Assembly: GCF_026341775.1 (NCBI RefSeq)
Contig: NZ_JAPEOB010000001.1
Coordinates: 2,480,001-2,544,000 of the forward strand
Reading direction: 5' to 3'
Length of the DNA: 64,000 nucleotides
From: Streptomyces sp. NBC_00654
GTDB lineage: Bacteria; Actinomycetota; Actinomycetes; Streptomycetales; Streptomycetaceae
Below are positions 55,938 to 64,000 of this stretch, in pieces. Position 1 is the first letter of the stretch. The number at the start of each line of letters is the position of its first letter. The position numbers and the translations under genes were made by a program. The notes under the pieces were generated by a model, which did not search any database, was not told where the DNA came from, and saw only the letters and a program-made list of their open reading frames with translations.

Positions 55938-56591
55938 GTGCGCGTACTCGTCGTCGAGGACGAGCAGCTGCTCGCCGATGCGGTGGCCACCGGACTCCGC
56001 CGGGAGGCCATGGCCGTCGACGTCGTCTACGACGGCGCGGCGGCCCTGGAGCGCGTCGGGGTCAATGACTACGACGTCGTGGTGCTGGACCGGGACCTCC
56101 CGCTGGTCCACGGCGACGACGTCTGCCGCAGGATCGTCGAGCTCGGCATGCCCACCCGGGTGCTCATGCTCACCGCCTCCGGGGACGTCAGCGACCGCGT
56201 CGAAGGCCTGGAGCTGGGTGCGGACGACTATCTGCCCAAGCCCTTCGCCTTCAGCGAGCTCACCGCCCGGGTGCGGGCCCTGGGGCGGCGTACGACGGTG
56301 GCACTGCCGCCGGTCCTGGAGCGGGCGGGCATCAAGCTCGACCCGAACCGCCGCGAGGTCTTCCGGGACGAGCAGGAGATCCAGCTGGCCCCGAAGGAGT
56401 TCGCGGTGCTGGAGGTCCTGATGCGCAGCGAGGGCGCCGTCGTCTCGGCCGAGCAGCTGCTGGAGAAGGCCTGGGACGAGAACACCGACCCGTTCACCAA
56501 CGTGGTGCGGGTGACCGTCATGACCCTGCGACGCAAGCTCGGCGAGCCGCCCGTCATCGTCACGGTGCCCGGCTCCGGATACCGGATCTGA
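55938..56591 (+). CDS. cutR: CutR, OmpR-family response regulator
   Basis: A 217-residue regulator. The receiver has VVEDE, phospho-Asp in VVLDRDLP, and Lys in LPKPFAF. The C-terminal winged helix has QLAPKEFAVLEVLM and NVVRVTVMTLRRKLGEPP. It matches CutR of S. lividans/S. coelicolor in length and sequence pattern. CutRS is a conserved Streptomyces system linked to secretion/redox stress and secondary metabolism. The GTG at 55938 has GGAAGGA upstream; cutS follows 5 bases after its stop. Confidence 0.95.
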   Translation: MRVLVVEDEQLLADAVATGLRREAMAVDVVYDGAAALERVGVNDYDVVVLDRDLPLVHGDDVCRRIVELGMPTRVLMLTASGDVSDRVEGLELGADDYLPKPFAFSELTARVRALGRRTTVALPPVLERAGIKLDPNRREVFRDEQEIQLAPKEFAVLEVLMRSEGAVVSAEQLLEKAWDENTDPFTNVVRVTVMTLRRKLGEPPVIVTVPGSGYRI

Positions 56592-56596
56592 GGGCC

Positions 56597-57841
56597 GTGG
56601 CCGCCTCCCCGGCGCCGCTCACAGCGCCTCCGAAGCCCACCTGGGAGCCCAAGCAGCAGGAGCCCCCGTACCCCTGGCTGCGCCCGACCATCCGGATACG
56701 GCTCACCCTGCTGTACGGCGGAATGTTCCTGATCGCGGGCATCCTGCTGCTGTCGATCATCTACATGCTGGCCGCGCAGGCCCTGCACGTGGGCACCGAG
56801 CTGCCCTTCAAGCTGCTGCCCGACAGCAAGATCCAGCTGACCAACAACGCCTGCCCGGCGCTCACCCCGGGGCTCTCCGCCGACCAGGCCAACGCCGCGC
56901 TCAAGGCGTGCAACGTGGAGCAGCGCCAGCAGGCGCTGGACACCCTGCTCAACCGCTCGCTGCTGACCCTGGTCGGCCTGAGCGTCATCGCCTTCGCCTT
57001 CGGTTACGCCATGGCCGGCCGCGTCCTGTCCCCGCTGGGCCGGATCACCCGTACCGCCCGCAGGGTGGCGGGCACGGACCTGTCCCGCCGGATCGAGCTC
57101 GACGGCCCGGACGACGAGCTCAAGGAGCTCGCCGACACCTTCGACGACATGCTGGACCGCCTGGAGCGGGCCTTCACCGCCCAGCAGCGGTTCGTCGGCA
57201 ATGCCTCGCACGAGCTGCGCACGCCGCTGGCGATCAACCGCACGCTGCTGGAGGTCCATCTCTCCGATCCGGAGGCCCCGCCGGAGCTCCAGCAGCTGGG
57301 CAAGACGCTCCTGGCCACCAACGAACGAAGTGAGCAGCTGGTCGAGGGCCTGCTGCTGCTCGCCCGCAGCGACAACCAGATCGTCGAGCGCAAGCCGGTC
57401 GACCTCGCGGAGGTCGCCGAGCGGGCCATCGACCAGGCACGCGCGGAGGCCGCCGCGAAGGGCGTGACCATCCGCGGGGAGCGGGCCGAGGCCGTCGTCC
57501 AGGGCAACGGCGTCCTGCTGGAGCGGATCGCGCTGAACCTCGTCCAGAACGCCGTGCGCTACAACGTGGCCGAGGAGGGCTGGGTGGAGGTCACCACCGA
57601 GCTCCAGCCCGGACAGGCTCTCCTGGTCGTCTCGAACACAGGTCCTGTGGTGCCGGCCTACGAGATCGACAACCTCTTCGAGCCCTTCAGGCGGCTGCGT
57701 ACGGAGCGCACGGGCAGCGACAAGGGGGTCGGTCTCGGCCTGTCGATCGCCAGGAGCGTCGCCAGGGCCCACGGAGGCCGTATCATCGCGGAGCCCCGCG
57801 AGGGCGGTGGTCTCGTGATGCGCGTCACCCTGCCGGTCTGA
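56597..57841 (+). CDS. cutS: CutS, sensor histidine kinase
   Basis: A 414-residue kinase. Two membrane helices (about residues 35-58 and 118-140) enclose an extracytoplasmic sensor loop with two cysteines (NNACPAL and LKACNVE). HAMP, then the phosphorylation site NASHELRTPLA, then the ATPase (NLVQNAVRYN, GVGLGLSIARS) follow. The paired external cysteines could sense disulfide status outside the cell. Partner of CutR; same operon. Confidence 0.94.
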   Translation: MAASPAPLTAPPKPTWEPKQQEPPYPWLRPTIRIRLTLLYGGMFLIAGILLLSIIYMLAAQALHVGTELPFKLLPDSKIQLTNNACPALTPGLSADQANAALKACNVEQRQQALDTLLNRSLLTLVGLSVIAFAFGYAMAGRVLSPLGRITRTARRVAGTDLSRRIELDGPDDELKELADTFDDMLDRLERAFTAQQRFVGNASHELRTPLAINRTLLEVHLSDPEAPPELQQLGKTLLATNERSEQLVEGLLLLARSDNQIVERKPVDLAEVAERAIDQARAEAAAKGVTIRGERAEAVVQGNGVLLERIALNLVQNAVRYNVAEEGWVEVTTELQPGQALLVVSNTGPVVPAYEIDNLFEPFRRLRTERTGSDKGVGLGLSIARSVARAHGGRIIAEPREGGGLVMRVTLPV

Positions 57842-58246
57842 AAGGCTGCACGGTGTGACGCCCGCACCGAATCTCCATGTTCGCTTTGGGCGGAATTTTC
57901 AGGACCCGTTCCCGATCGATCCATGTGTGATCGATCACAGGAGCGAATTTCAAGCCATCAACTCTCCGTGATCAGGCCTCCTCCGGAAAGCCGGTAATCG
58001 TCCGGGTTTTCGGGGGCCGATATCACGGGAAGTACACGGGGTGGCGCCCGTGAACTGCACCATGTGGACCGTGTACGGTCCCCATCGCCACCCAAGCCGA
58101 CCGCCGCCGAGGCGTCCGGTTGGGTGTCGATTGAGTAACAGACCTTGATGTGAGGCAAAATCTCCGCCTCAGGTCGGGCACAAGTCCGGCCTCTCACGCG
58201 TTACGTGCGCTGAGACACCGCAGACACCCATGAGGGGGAGAGCGAC
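57842..58246. other. Intergenic region upstream of DUF4193 gene with two palindromes
   Basis: About 405 bases, lower in GC than the genes. It has the perfect palindrome TGTGATCGATCACA (57926-57939) and the inverted repeat GGACCGT-GT-ACGGTCC (58066-58081). The promoter of the DUF4193 gene should be in the last 120 bases. No gene seen. Confidence 0.6.
57926..57939. promoter_or_regulatory. Perfect palindrome, possible regulator site
   Basis: TGTGATCGATCACA has the half-sites TGTGA/TCACA of Crp-type regulators but with a 4-base instead of 6-base centre. It lies 85 bases after cutS and 307 bases before the next start. Confidence 0.4.
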
Positions 58247-58543
58247 ATGGCAACGGATTACGACACCCCACGCAAGACCGACGACGACGTGGACCAGGAC
58301 AGCCTCGAAGAGCTCAAGGCTCGTCGGAGCGACAAGACGGCATCCGCCGTCGACGTCGACGAGTTCGACGCCGCAGAAGGACTGGAGCTGCCCGGCGCGG
58401 ACCTCTCCAACGAGGAACTGGCCGTGCGGGTCCTGCCCAAGCAGGCCGACGAGTTCACGTGCATGAGCTGCTTCCTCGTGCACCACCGGAGTCAGCTGGC
58501 CCGCGAGAAGAACGGCCAGCCGATCTGCCGCGACTGCGACTGA
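58247..58543 (+). CDS. DUF4193 family protein (zinc-ribbon type)
   Basis: A 98-residue acidic protein. The C-terminal zinc-ribbon-like part has FTCMSCFLVHH and QPICRDCD (two CxxC pairs). The N-terminal part is rich in Asp/Glu. Conserved throughout actinobacteria, function not established. A GGGGGAGAG ribosome site precedes ATG 58247. Confidence 0.9.
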   Translation: MATDYDTPRKTDDDVDQDSLEELKARRSDKTASAVDVDEFDAAEGLELPGADLSNEELAVRVLPKQADEFTCMSCFLVHHRSQLAREKNGQPICRDCD

Positions 58544-58556
58544 GGTCGCGTCGGCC

Positions 58557-59501
58557 GTGGCAGGCGACACACCGTTCCGGAAGCGGCGCTTGAGGCGCGG
58601 GCACGGTCCGGAGACGGAACAGGGCGGCACAGGCCCGGCAGAAGGCGTTCACGCGTCTGCCGAGCGTTCCGCCGCCCTGCCGGACCCTTCCGGCACCTCC
58701 GACGACGAGCGGGGCCGTTCGGCCTCGCTCGAAGCGGCAGGGGCGGCAGGGGCGCCGGACAGCGGCGAGCAGGCCGGAACGACGGAGCCCAAGACCGGGG
58801 CAGGCCGTCTGAACACACTGAAACGGGGCGTACGAAAGGGCGGGGAGAGCGCCAGGGCCGCGGCCGGCATGCTGGCCGACCGGATCATCGACACGGCTCC
58901 CCGCGTTCCGGTGCGCGACCTCGCCACCCTGCGCGGACAATTCCCGGGCCTGGGTCCCGAGGAGCTCGCGGACAAACTCATCGCGGGCGCCAGCAGGGCC
59001 ACCGCGACCGTCGGCGCGGGCATCGGGGCGGCGGCCATGCTGCCCGTACCGCCCGCCATGCTGGCCGAGCTGGCCGCGGAGATCACCGGCGTCGCCGCGA
59101 TCGAGATGAAGCTCGTCGCCGAGCTCCATGAGGTCTACGGCAGGCGCCCACAGGGCAATCTCGCCCAGCGCTCCACCGCTTACCTCACGTCCTGGACGGA
59201 GGAGCGCGGCATCGACGTCTCCCGGCCCACCACACTCAACGCGGCGCTGGGCGGCCAGATGAAGCGCGAGCTGCGCCAGCAGATCATGAAGCGCATGGCA
59301 CGCGATCTGCCGAACCTGATTCCGTTCATGATCGGCGCCGCGGTCGGTGCCGTGATGAACCGCCGCGACACCAGGAAGCTCGCCGAGCGGGTCAGGAACG
59401 ACCTGCGCAAGGAACAGGTCACCTGGGACCGGCTCACCGAGCTGCCCCCTCTGGAGCAGCCCGCGATCCCGGCCGTGCTGCCCAAGGAGATCGAGGGCTA
59501 G
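58557..59501 (+). CDS. Conserved actinobacterial protein of unknown function
   Basis: A 314-residue protein. The first 90 residues are disordered and charged. The conserved part begins about RAAAGMLADRIIDTAPRVPVRDLATLRGQFPGL and has two glycine/alanine-rich hydrophobic stretches (GAGIGAAAMLPVPPAMLAEL; LIPFMIGAAVGAVMNRRDTRKLA) that may associate with membranes, like EcsC-type proteins. It starts with GTG 13 bases after the DUF4193 gene, suggesting one operon. Confidence 0.75.
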   Translation: MAGDTPFRKRRLRRGHGPETEQGGTGPAEGVHASAERSAALPDPSGTSDDERGRSASLEAAGAAGAPDSGEQAGTTEPKTGAGRLNTLKRGVRKGGESARAAAGMLADRIIDTAPRVPVRDLATLRGQFPGLGPEELADKLIAGASRATATVGAGIGAAAMLPVPPAMLAELAAEITGVAAIEMKLVAELHEVYGRRPQGNLAQRSTAYLTSWTEERGIDVSRPTTLNAALGGQMKRELRQQIMKRMARDLPNLIPFMIGAAVGAVMNRRDTRKLAERVRNDLRKEQVTWDRLTELPPLEQPAIPAVLPKEIEG

Positions 59502-59503
59502 GC

Positions 59504-59567
59504 CCCCGAAGCCCCGAGGAGATCGAGGACCAGTGCCCCGAAGCCCCGAGGAGATTGAGGACCAGTC
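59504..59567. repeat. Tandem 32-bp duplication
   Basis: Two copies (59504-59535, 59536-59567) differ at two positions; each begins CCCCGAAGCCCCGAGGAGAT. They fill the gap between convergent genes. Confidence 0.9.
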
Positions 59568-59582
59568 CCCGGGGAAGGGCGC

Positions 59583-60041
59583 TCAGGCCGTCCGTACCGC
59601 CGTGAGCGCCGCCGCCAGACCGCGCGGGTCCCGGGTGGAGACGTACACGTACGGAGTCGGGTCGGCCGGGTCCGTGACCTCCACCCGCACAGCCGTCGGG
59701 ACATAGCTGCGCAGCAGCATGAAAGCCCGCGCGTCCGCCTTGTGCGTGCGCCAGGCGCGCGCCTCCTCCGCGTCCAGCACCTCGGGTTCGCCGAGCGCCG
59801 ACAGCGGGATCCGGGCGTCGCCCGCGACCAGGGCGCCCGCCACCACGCGGATCCGTACGGAACCGTACGAACTCATCACGACCGCCGTGGCGGCGGTGCC
59901 GCCGACCAGACCGCCGAGCAGGGGCAGGGTGCCGAGCGGCAGGAGCATCAGCGCACAGGCGATGCCGACGCCGAAGGCGATGAACCACCAGGAACGGGGA
60001 GCGGTGAGACGTTCGTCGAAGGGCGGTGCGGAAGGCTGCAT
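59583..60041 (-). CDS. DUF3093 membrane protein
   Basis: A 152-residue protein. Two close membrane helices (about residues 18-60) are followed by a small PH-like soluble domain (RVVAGALVAGDARIPLSALG, VYVSTRDPRGLAAAL). It starts at ATG 60041. It is divergent from the thioesterase gene with a 58-base gap. Function unknown. Confidence 0.85.
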   Translation of the reverse strand: MQPSAPPFDERLTAPRSWWFIAFGVGIACALMLLPLGTLPLLGGLVGGTAATAVVMSSYGSVRIRVVAGALVAGDARIPLSALGEPEVLDAEEARAWRTHKADARAFMLLRSYVPTAVRVEVTDPADPTPYVYVSTRDPRGLAAALTAVRTA

Positions 60042-60099
60042 GAAACCAAGCTTGGCACGGCGCGACCCGGGACAGTCCGCGCGGGTAAGGTCTGCGCCT

Positions 60100-60684
60100 G
60101 TGAGTGGAACATCTGCAGCTCTGACACCCCCGGCCGACGCGGTGGCGCCGGTCCGGCACCCCGACGCGCCCGCCCCCGGCGAGCTCCTCGGCGCGCACTA
60201 CGAACACTGTTTCGGCTGCGGCGGGGGACAGCCGCACGGCCTGCACCTCCAGGCACGGGCCGGCGACGGTGTGAGCGTGACCGCCGAGTTCACCGTGCAG
60301 GCCGCCCACCAGGGAGCTCCTGGCCTCGCGCACGGCGGCGTCCTGGCCACGGCGCTGGACGAGACCCTCGGCTCGCTGAACTGGCTCCTGCGGGTGATCG
60401 CGGTGACCGGGCGGCTGGAGACCGACTTCGTGCGGCCGGTCCCGGTGGACACCGTGCTGCACCTCGACGCGCGGATCACCGCCGTGCACGGCCGGAAGAT
60501 CTACTCCAGCGCCACCGGCCGGATCGGCGGCCCGGACGGGCCCGTCGCGGTCCGTGCCGACGCCCTGTTCATCGAGGTCAAGGTCGACCACTTCATCGAG
60601 AACGGCCGCCCGGCCGAGATCCGCGCGGCGATGGACGACCCCGACCAGGTCAAGCGCGTACGGGCCTTCGAGGTGAACCCCTGA
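60100..60684 (+). CDS. PaaI-family hot-dog thioesterase
   Basis: A 194-residue protein. The hot-dog fold shows HCFGCGGGQPHGLHL, APGLAHGGVLATALDETLG (catalytic Asp/Glu helix) and the strand LETDFVRPVPVDTVL. It hydrolyses acyl-CoA esters, substrate unknown. GTG start at 60100. Its stop overlaps the dut start (TGATG), so translation is coupled. Confidence 0.87.
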   Translation: MSGTSAALTPPADAVAPVRHPDAPAPGELLGAHYEHCFGCGGGQPHGLHLQARAGDGVSVTAEFTVQAAHQGAPGLAHGGVLATALDETLGSLNWLLRVIAVTGRLETDFVRPVPVDTVLHLDARITAVHGRKIYSSATGRIGGPDGPVAVRADALFIEVKVDHFIENGRPAEIRAAMDDPDQVKRVRAFEVNP

Positions 60685-61211
60685 TGCGGCACCCCGTCGA
60701 CGTACTCATCCGCCGGGTGGACCCGGACGTGCCCCTTCCGTCGTACGGACATCCGGGCGACGCGGGGGCCGATCTGGTCACCACCGAGGCGGCGGAGCTC
60801 GCCCCCGGTGAGCGGACCGTGCTGCCCACCGGAGTGTCGATCGCCCTGCCCGACGGGTACGCCGCGTTCGTCCACCCCCGCTCGGGCCTCGCGGCCCGCT
60901 GCGGAGTAGCTCTGGTGAATGCCCCAGGGACGGTTGATGCCGGGTACCGTGGGGAGATCAAGGTGATCGTGGTCAATCTCGACCCGCGCGAGACGGTGCG
61001 GTTCGAGCGCTTCGACCGGATTGCCCAACTGGTCGTCCAGCAGGTCGAGAAGGTGCGCTTCCACGAGGTGGCGGAGCTTCCCGGATCGGCGCGGGCCGAA
61101 GGGGGCTTCGGGTCCACCGGCGGTCACGCCGCTGTGGACGGCGTCAGGGGCGACATCACCCACGGTGGGAACAGCTACGCATCGGTCGTATCCGACCGGG
61201 AAGGACATTGA
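60684..61211 (+). CDS. dut: Deoxyuridine triphosphatase (dUTPase)
   Basis: A 175-residue trimeric dUTPase. Its motifs are GDAGADL, PRSGLA, NAPGTVDAGYRGEI, RIAQLVVQ and the C-terminal GGFGSTGGH. It converts dUTP to dUMP, keeping uracil out of DNA. Coupled to the thioesterase gene upstream; a DUF3710 gene starts 1 base after the stop. Corresponds to SCO5868. Confidence 0.95.
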   Translation: MRHPVDVLIRRVDPDVPLPSYGHPGDAGADLVTTEAAELAPGERTVLPTGVSIALPDGYAAFVHPRSGLAARCGVALVNAPGTVDAGYRGEIKVIVVNLDPRETVRFERFDRIAQLVVQQVEKVRFHEVAELPGSARAEGGFGSTGGHAAVDGVRGDITHGGNSYASVVSDREGH

Positions 61212-61212
61212 C

Positions 61213-61986
61213 GTGTTCGGACGTCGCAAGAAGAGTGGTTCCGCCGAGGACACGGCGGACGAAGCGCGCGAGGCCGGACAGGTCGCCGACGAGCTCGACG
61301 GTGCCGATGAGGCCACGACCGGTGCTCGCCGGACGAACCTTCCGCCGGCCCCCAGGCCGGACGGGCCGTGGGACATCGAGGAGGTCTCCCAGCCCGGCGA
61401 GGGCCGGGTCGACCTGGGCGGCATCTTCGTCCCCGGTGTCGAGGGCATGGAGCTGCGGGTCGAGGTGGCCGGGGACGCGATCGTCGCCGCCACCGTCGTC
61501 CTGCGCGACAGCGCGGTCCAGCTGCAGGCCTTCGCCGCCCCCAAGAAGGAGGGCATCTGGGGCGAGGTCCGCGAGGAGATCGCCTCGGGCATCACCCAGC
61601 AGGGCGGGATCATCGACGAGGTCGAGGGCCCGCTGGGCTGGGAGCTGCGCGCCCAGGTCCCCGTACAGCTCCCGGACGGGACGAACGGTGTGCAGCTGGT
61701 GCGCTTCGTCGGCGTCGACGGACCCCGCTGGTTCCTGCGCGGTGTGATCTCCGGCCAGGGCGCCGTGCAGCCGGAGGCCGCCGGGCTGCTGGAGACGATC
61801 TTCCGGGACACCGTGGTCGTCCGCGGGGAGGGCCCGATGGCCCCGCGCGACCCCATCGTCCTCAAGCTCCCCAACGACGCCCAGATGGTGCCCGAGGGCG
61901 TCCAGCAGGAGGAGCAGGAGAACTCGAAGTTCTCCGGCGGTATGGGCCAGCTCCAGCGTGGACCCGAGATCACCGAGGTCCGCTAG
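61213..61986 (+). CDS. DUF3710 family protein
   Basis: A 257-residue conserved actinobacterial protein. It begins MFGRRKKSGSAED and has the domain RVDLGGIFVPGVEGMELRVEV onward, with FVGVDGPRWFLRGVISGQGAV near the end. Acidic N-terminal linker, no membrane helix. The GTG at 61213 has AAGGA upstream. In actinobacteria it follows dut. Function unknown. Confidence 0.88.
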   Translation: MFGRRKKSGSAEDTADEAREAGQVADELDGADEATTGARRTNLPPAPRPDGPWDIEEVSQPGEGRVDLGGIFVPGVEGMELRVEVAGDAIVAATVVLRDSAVQLQAFAAPKKEGIWGEVREEIASGITQQGGIIDEVEGPLGWELRAQVPVQLPDGTNGVQLVRFVGVDGPRWFLRGVISGQGAVQPEAAGLLETIFRDTVVVRGEGPMAPRDPIVLKLPNDAQMVPEGVQQEEQENSKFSGGMGQLQRGPEITEVR

Positions 61987-62376
61987 AGAAGCGCTCGCAG
62001 CAGACACCGGCCGGTGGGCCGCACCCCTTTTCCGGGTGCGGCCCACCGGCCTTTTCTCTGCTCCTGCTCCTGCCCCCCTGCCTCTGCTCCTGCCCCCTGC
62101 CTCTGCCGCGCCCTGGTGTCCTGTCGCGCTCCTGTACCGCTTTCGCCGCGCTCCCGCTGGGCCTGGGGCGGGTTTCGGCCGGGGTACGGCCGTGCCGGAT
62201 CCGTGCGGCCGCGCCGTGCGCGAGCGGCGCGCGTATGGGGCGCGTATCGGGCACGTATGAGCGGCATCAAGGGCGTGCTCCTTCCCGTAAGGAAGGCATC
62301 AACGCGGGCGGCGAGGGCCCTCGGCGGATGTTTGCTCAAGAGGTCCGAAAATCCGTACCTCATCTAGGAGCTCACG
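61987..62376. other. Intergenic region between DUF3710 and the kdp operon
   Basis: About 390 bases. It starts with a strong terminator, then a C/T-rich tract with repeated CTGCTCCTG (62056-62110), then three CGTAT direct repeats on an 11-base spacing (62230-62258), then a small CTTCC/GGAAG hairpin near 62284. The kdp promoter must lie in the last 150 bases. No gene seen. Confidence 0.6.
62009..62055 (+). terminator. Terminator of the dut-DUF3710 operon
   Basis: Perfect 18-base arms (62009-62026 and 62034-62051) with a 7-base loop and a following TTTT. Confidence 0.95.
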
Positions 62377-62460
62377 ATGGCCGATGTGGCCTTCGTCGTC
62401 ACCATGATCGCGGTGTTCGCGTTGGTGGCTCTGGTCGCGCGGGGGGTGGCGAAGCTGTGA
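62377..62460 (+). CDS. 27-residue membrane peptide heading the kdp operon
   Basis: ATG with AGGAG 7 bases upstream opens MADVAFVVTMIAVFALVALV ending RGVAKL. It is a single hydrophobic helix with a basic end. Its stop overlaps the kdpF start as GTGA. It looks like a KdpF-like duplicate or an extra small subunit. Too short for usual gene callers. Confidence 0.7.
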   Translation: MADVAFVVTMIAVFALVALVARGVAKL

Positions 62461-62546
62461 CTGCCGAGAATGTTGTCGGTCTGGTCGTGGCCGTTGCCCT
62501 GCTGGGCTATCTCGTCCTCGCCCTTCTTTACCCGGAGAGGTTCTGA
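62457..62546 (+). CDS. kdpF: KdpF, small subunit of the K+-transporting ATPase
   Basis: A 29-residue single-helix peptide: [18 protein letters not shown] followed by [11 protein letters not shown]. The length and the YPERF end are typical of KdpF, which stabilises the KdpABC complex. GTG start, coupled to the leader peptide; kdpA begins 7 bases after its stop. Confidence 0.88.
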   Translation: MTAENVVGLVVAVALLGYLVLALLYPERF

Positions 62547-62553
62547 GCCCGAA

Positions 62554-64000
62554 ATGAGCCCCGTCCTTGCTGGTGTGCTCCAGTTGCTCGCGCTCGTTGT
62601 GGCGCTGGGTCTGGCGTACCGTCCGCTCGGTGACCACATGGCCCGTGTGTATTCCTCTCCGAAGCATCTGCGGGTGGAGAAGTGGGTATACAAGGCGATT
62701 GGTGCCGATCCCACTACCGAAATGCGTTGGCCCGCGTATCTGCGCGGAGTTCTGGCGTTCTCGGCTGTGAGTGTTCTCTTCCTGTATCTGTTGCAGCGGG
62801 TGCAGGGGGTGTTGCCCGGTTCGCTGGGTTTCTCGTCGATCGATCCGGATCAGGCGTTCAATACGGCGGCGTCGTTCGTCGCGAATACCAACTGGCAGTC
62901 GTACTACGGCGAGCAGGCCATGGGCCACGTCGTGCAGACCGGTGGTCTGGCGGTGCAGAACTTCGTGTCGGCGGCGGTCGGTATGGCCGTCGCGGTGGCG
63001 CTCGTGCGGGGCTTCGCCCGTGCCCGGACGGGTGAGCTGGGCAATTTCTGGTCCGATCTGGTGCGGGGTGTTGTGCGCATCCTGGTCCCGATCGCGGTGG
63101 TGGGTGCTCTGGTGCTGGTCGCCTGCGGTGCGATCCAGAACTTCTCCGGCATTCATGAGGTCGGTCAGTTCATGGGCGGGTCGCAGGAGTGGAACGGCGG
63201 GGCGGTGGCTTCGCAGGAGGTCATCAAGGAGCTGGGGACGAACGGGGGCGGTTACTTCAACGCGAACTCGGCGCACCCGTTCGAGAACCCCAGCCCGGTG
63301 TCCAATCTTTTCGAGATCTTCCTGATCCTGGTGATCCCGTTCGCGTTGACGCGGACGTTCGGCAGGATGGTCGGGAGTGTGAAGCAGGGGTACGCGATCC
63401 TTGCCGCGATGGGTGTCATCTGGCTGGGTTTCAGCGGCCTGATGATGTGGACGGAGTTCGCCCACAACGGGCCGGCGTTCGATATTGCCGGCGGGGCGAT
63501 GGAGGGCAAGGAGAACCGGTTCGGTATCGGCGGCTCCTCGCTCTTCGCGGTCGCGACGACGCTGACGTCGACGGGTGCGGTGAACTCGTTCCATTCCTCG
63601 TACACGGGGTTCGGCGGCGGGATCACGATGCTGGGAATGCAGCTGGGTGAGATCGCGCCCGGTGGTGTGGGTTCCGGCCTTTACGGCATGCTGATCATGG
63701 CGGTCATCGCGGTGTTCATCGCGGGTCTGATGGTCGGCCGTACGCCGGAGTATCTGGGCAAGAAGATCGGCACGCGTCAGATCAAGCTGGCGGCCTGTTA
63801 CATCCTGATCACTCCGGCGCTGGTGCTGTGCTTCACCGCCGTGGCGATGGCGCTGCCGACACCGGGAAATTCGATGACGAACTCGGGGGCGCACGGTTTC
63901 TCGGAGATCCTGTACGCCTATACCTCGGGTGCGAACAACAACGGTTCGGCGTTCGCCGGGCTGAACGCGGACACGCAGTGGTTCAACAGCACGATCGGGA
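62554..64000 (+). CDS. kdpA: KdpA, potassium-binding subunit of Kdp ATPase (3' end outside window)
   Basis: 482 codons are open to the window edge from ATG 62554 ([15 protein letters not shown]). The four SKT-type pore motifs are recognisable as [43 protein letters not shown] and [13 protein letters not shown]. KdpA forms the K+ channel part of the high-affinity uptake system induced at low potassium. kdpB and kdpC should follow. Confidence 0.95.
   Translation, partial: MSPVLAGVLQLLALVVALGLAYRPLGDHMARVYSSPKHLRVEKWVYKAIGADPTTEMRWPAYLRGVLAFSAVSVLFLYLLQRVQGVLPGSLGFSSIDPDQAFNTAASFVANTNWQSYYGEQAMGHVVQTGGLAVQNFVSAAVGMAVAVALVRGFARARTGELGNFWSDLVRGVVRILVPIAVVGALVLVACGAIQNFSGIHEVGQFMGGSQEWNGGAVASQEVIKELGTNGGGYFNANSAHPFENPSPVSNLFEIFLILVIPFALTRTFGRMVGSVKQGYAILAAMGVIWLGFSGLMMWTEFAHNGPAFDIAGGAMEGKENRFGIGGSSLFAVATTLTSTGAVNSFHSSYTGFGGGITMLGMQLGEIAPGGVGSGLYGMLIMAVIAVFIAGLMVGRTPEYLGKKIGTRQIKLAACYILITPALVLCFTAVAMALPTPGNSMTNSGAHGFSEILYAYTSGANNNGSAFAGLNADTQWFNSTIG

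Noticed and set aside
62299..63894. A 531-codon minus-strand frame opposite kdpF/kdpA
   Set aside because: His/Arg/Gln-rich nonsense composition, antisense to KdpA with all its pore motifs.

Overview
The window is chromosomal DNA of a Streptomyces species. It has very high GC with strong third-position GC bias and many GTG/TTG starts. It also carries a block of conserved core genes whose order I recognise from Streptomyces: whiH, hrdB, serine protease, parE, ..., parC, ..., ptsH, ..., sepH, ..., cutRS, ..., dut. There are no rRNA or tRNA genes, insertion sequences, prophage or CRISPR that I can support.

Region 1 (1-10.9 kb) is accessory and iron-related. It opens inside a siderophore NRPS of the coelichelin (CchH) type: the end of an epimerisation domain, then C-A-PCP and no thioesterase. 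The binding-pocket residues of its adenylation domain read DMENLGLINK. It is followed by an ABC exporter (CchI-like) with a ruined Walker A, a convergent Fes-type esterase (CchJ-like) preceded by a coupled 33-residue ORF, and an MbtH-like protein. A full 19-bp DmdR1/IdeR iron box lies between the last two. Beyond a decayed amidohydrolase and a small secreted protein are two more iron-box-like sites. One fronts a GNAT acetyltransferase; the other fronts a two-gene unit of an isochorismatase-fold protein lacking its catalytic lysine and a second acetylglutamate kinase. Together these look like an iron-starvation island in which ornithine supply (ArgB) may feed the hydroxyornithine siderophore.

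Region 2 (10.9-22.3 kb) carries a DUF4192 protein behind a pair of DnaA boxes, a Nudix regulator, an ABC protein fused to its permease, whiH with a WhiG-like promoter, hrdB (principal sigma factor), a secreted trypsin-like protease, a zinc-ribbon DUF7455 protein and parE (topoisomerase IV B).

Region 3 (22.3-33 kb) has a secreted tripeptidyl-aminopeptidase-type hydrolase and a CitA/CitB-type two-component system. Next come two divergent citrate-synthase-family genes, one fused to a DNA-binding HTH, facing each other across an AT-rich repeat-laden region. A CobW GTPase and parC complete the region. It looks like a citrate or tricarboxylate sensing and processing locus.

Region 4 (33-50.5 kb) holds an M16 peptidase pair and an M23 endopeptidase under a c-di-AMP (ydaO) riboswitch. 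It also has a GntR regulator, HPr, a GNAT/acyl-CoA-synthetase protein acetyltransferase, DUF5998, a phosphodiesterase and thymidine kinase. An Ere-type esterase, a VOC protein, a rhodanese, SepH (FtsZ activator) and a membrane protein with a disordered tail follow.

Region 5 (50.5-64 kb) holds an aldonolactone oxidase, an MFS transporter, ferrochelatase, inositol monophosphatase, CutRS, DUF4193, a membrane-associated protein, DUF3093, a thioesterase, dUTPase and DUF3710. It ends with the start of a kdp potassium-uptake operon (leader peptide, kdpF, partial kdpA). Strong GC-rich hairpin terminators separate many of the units.
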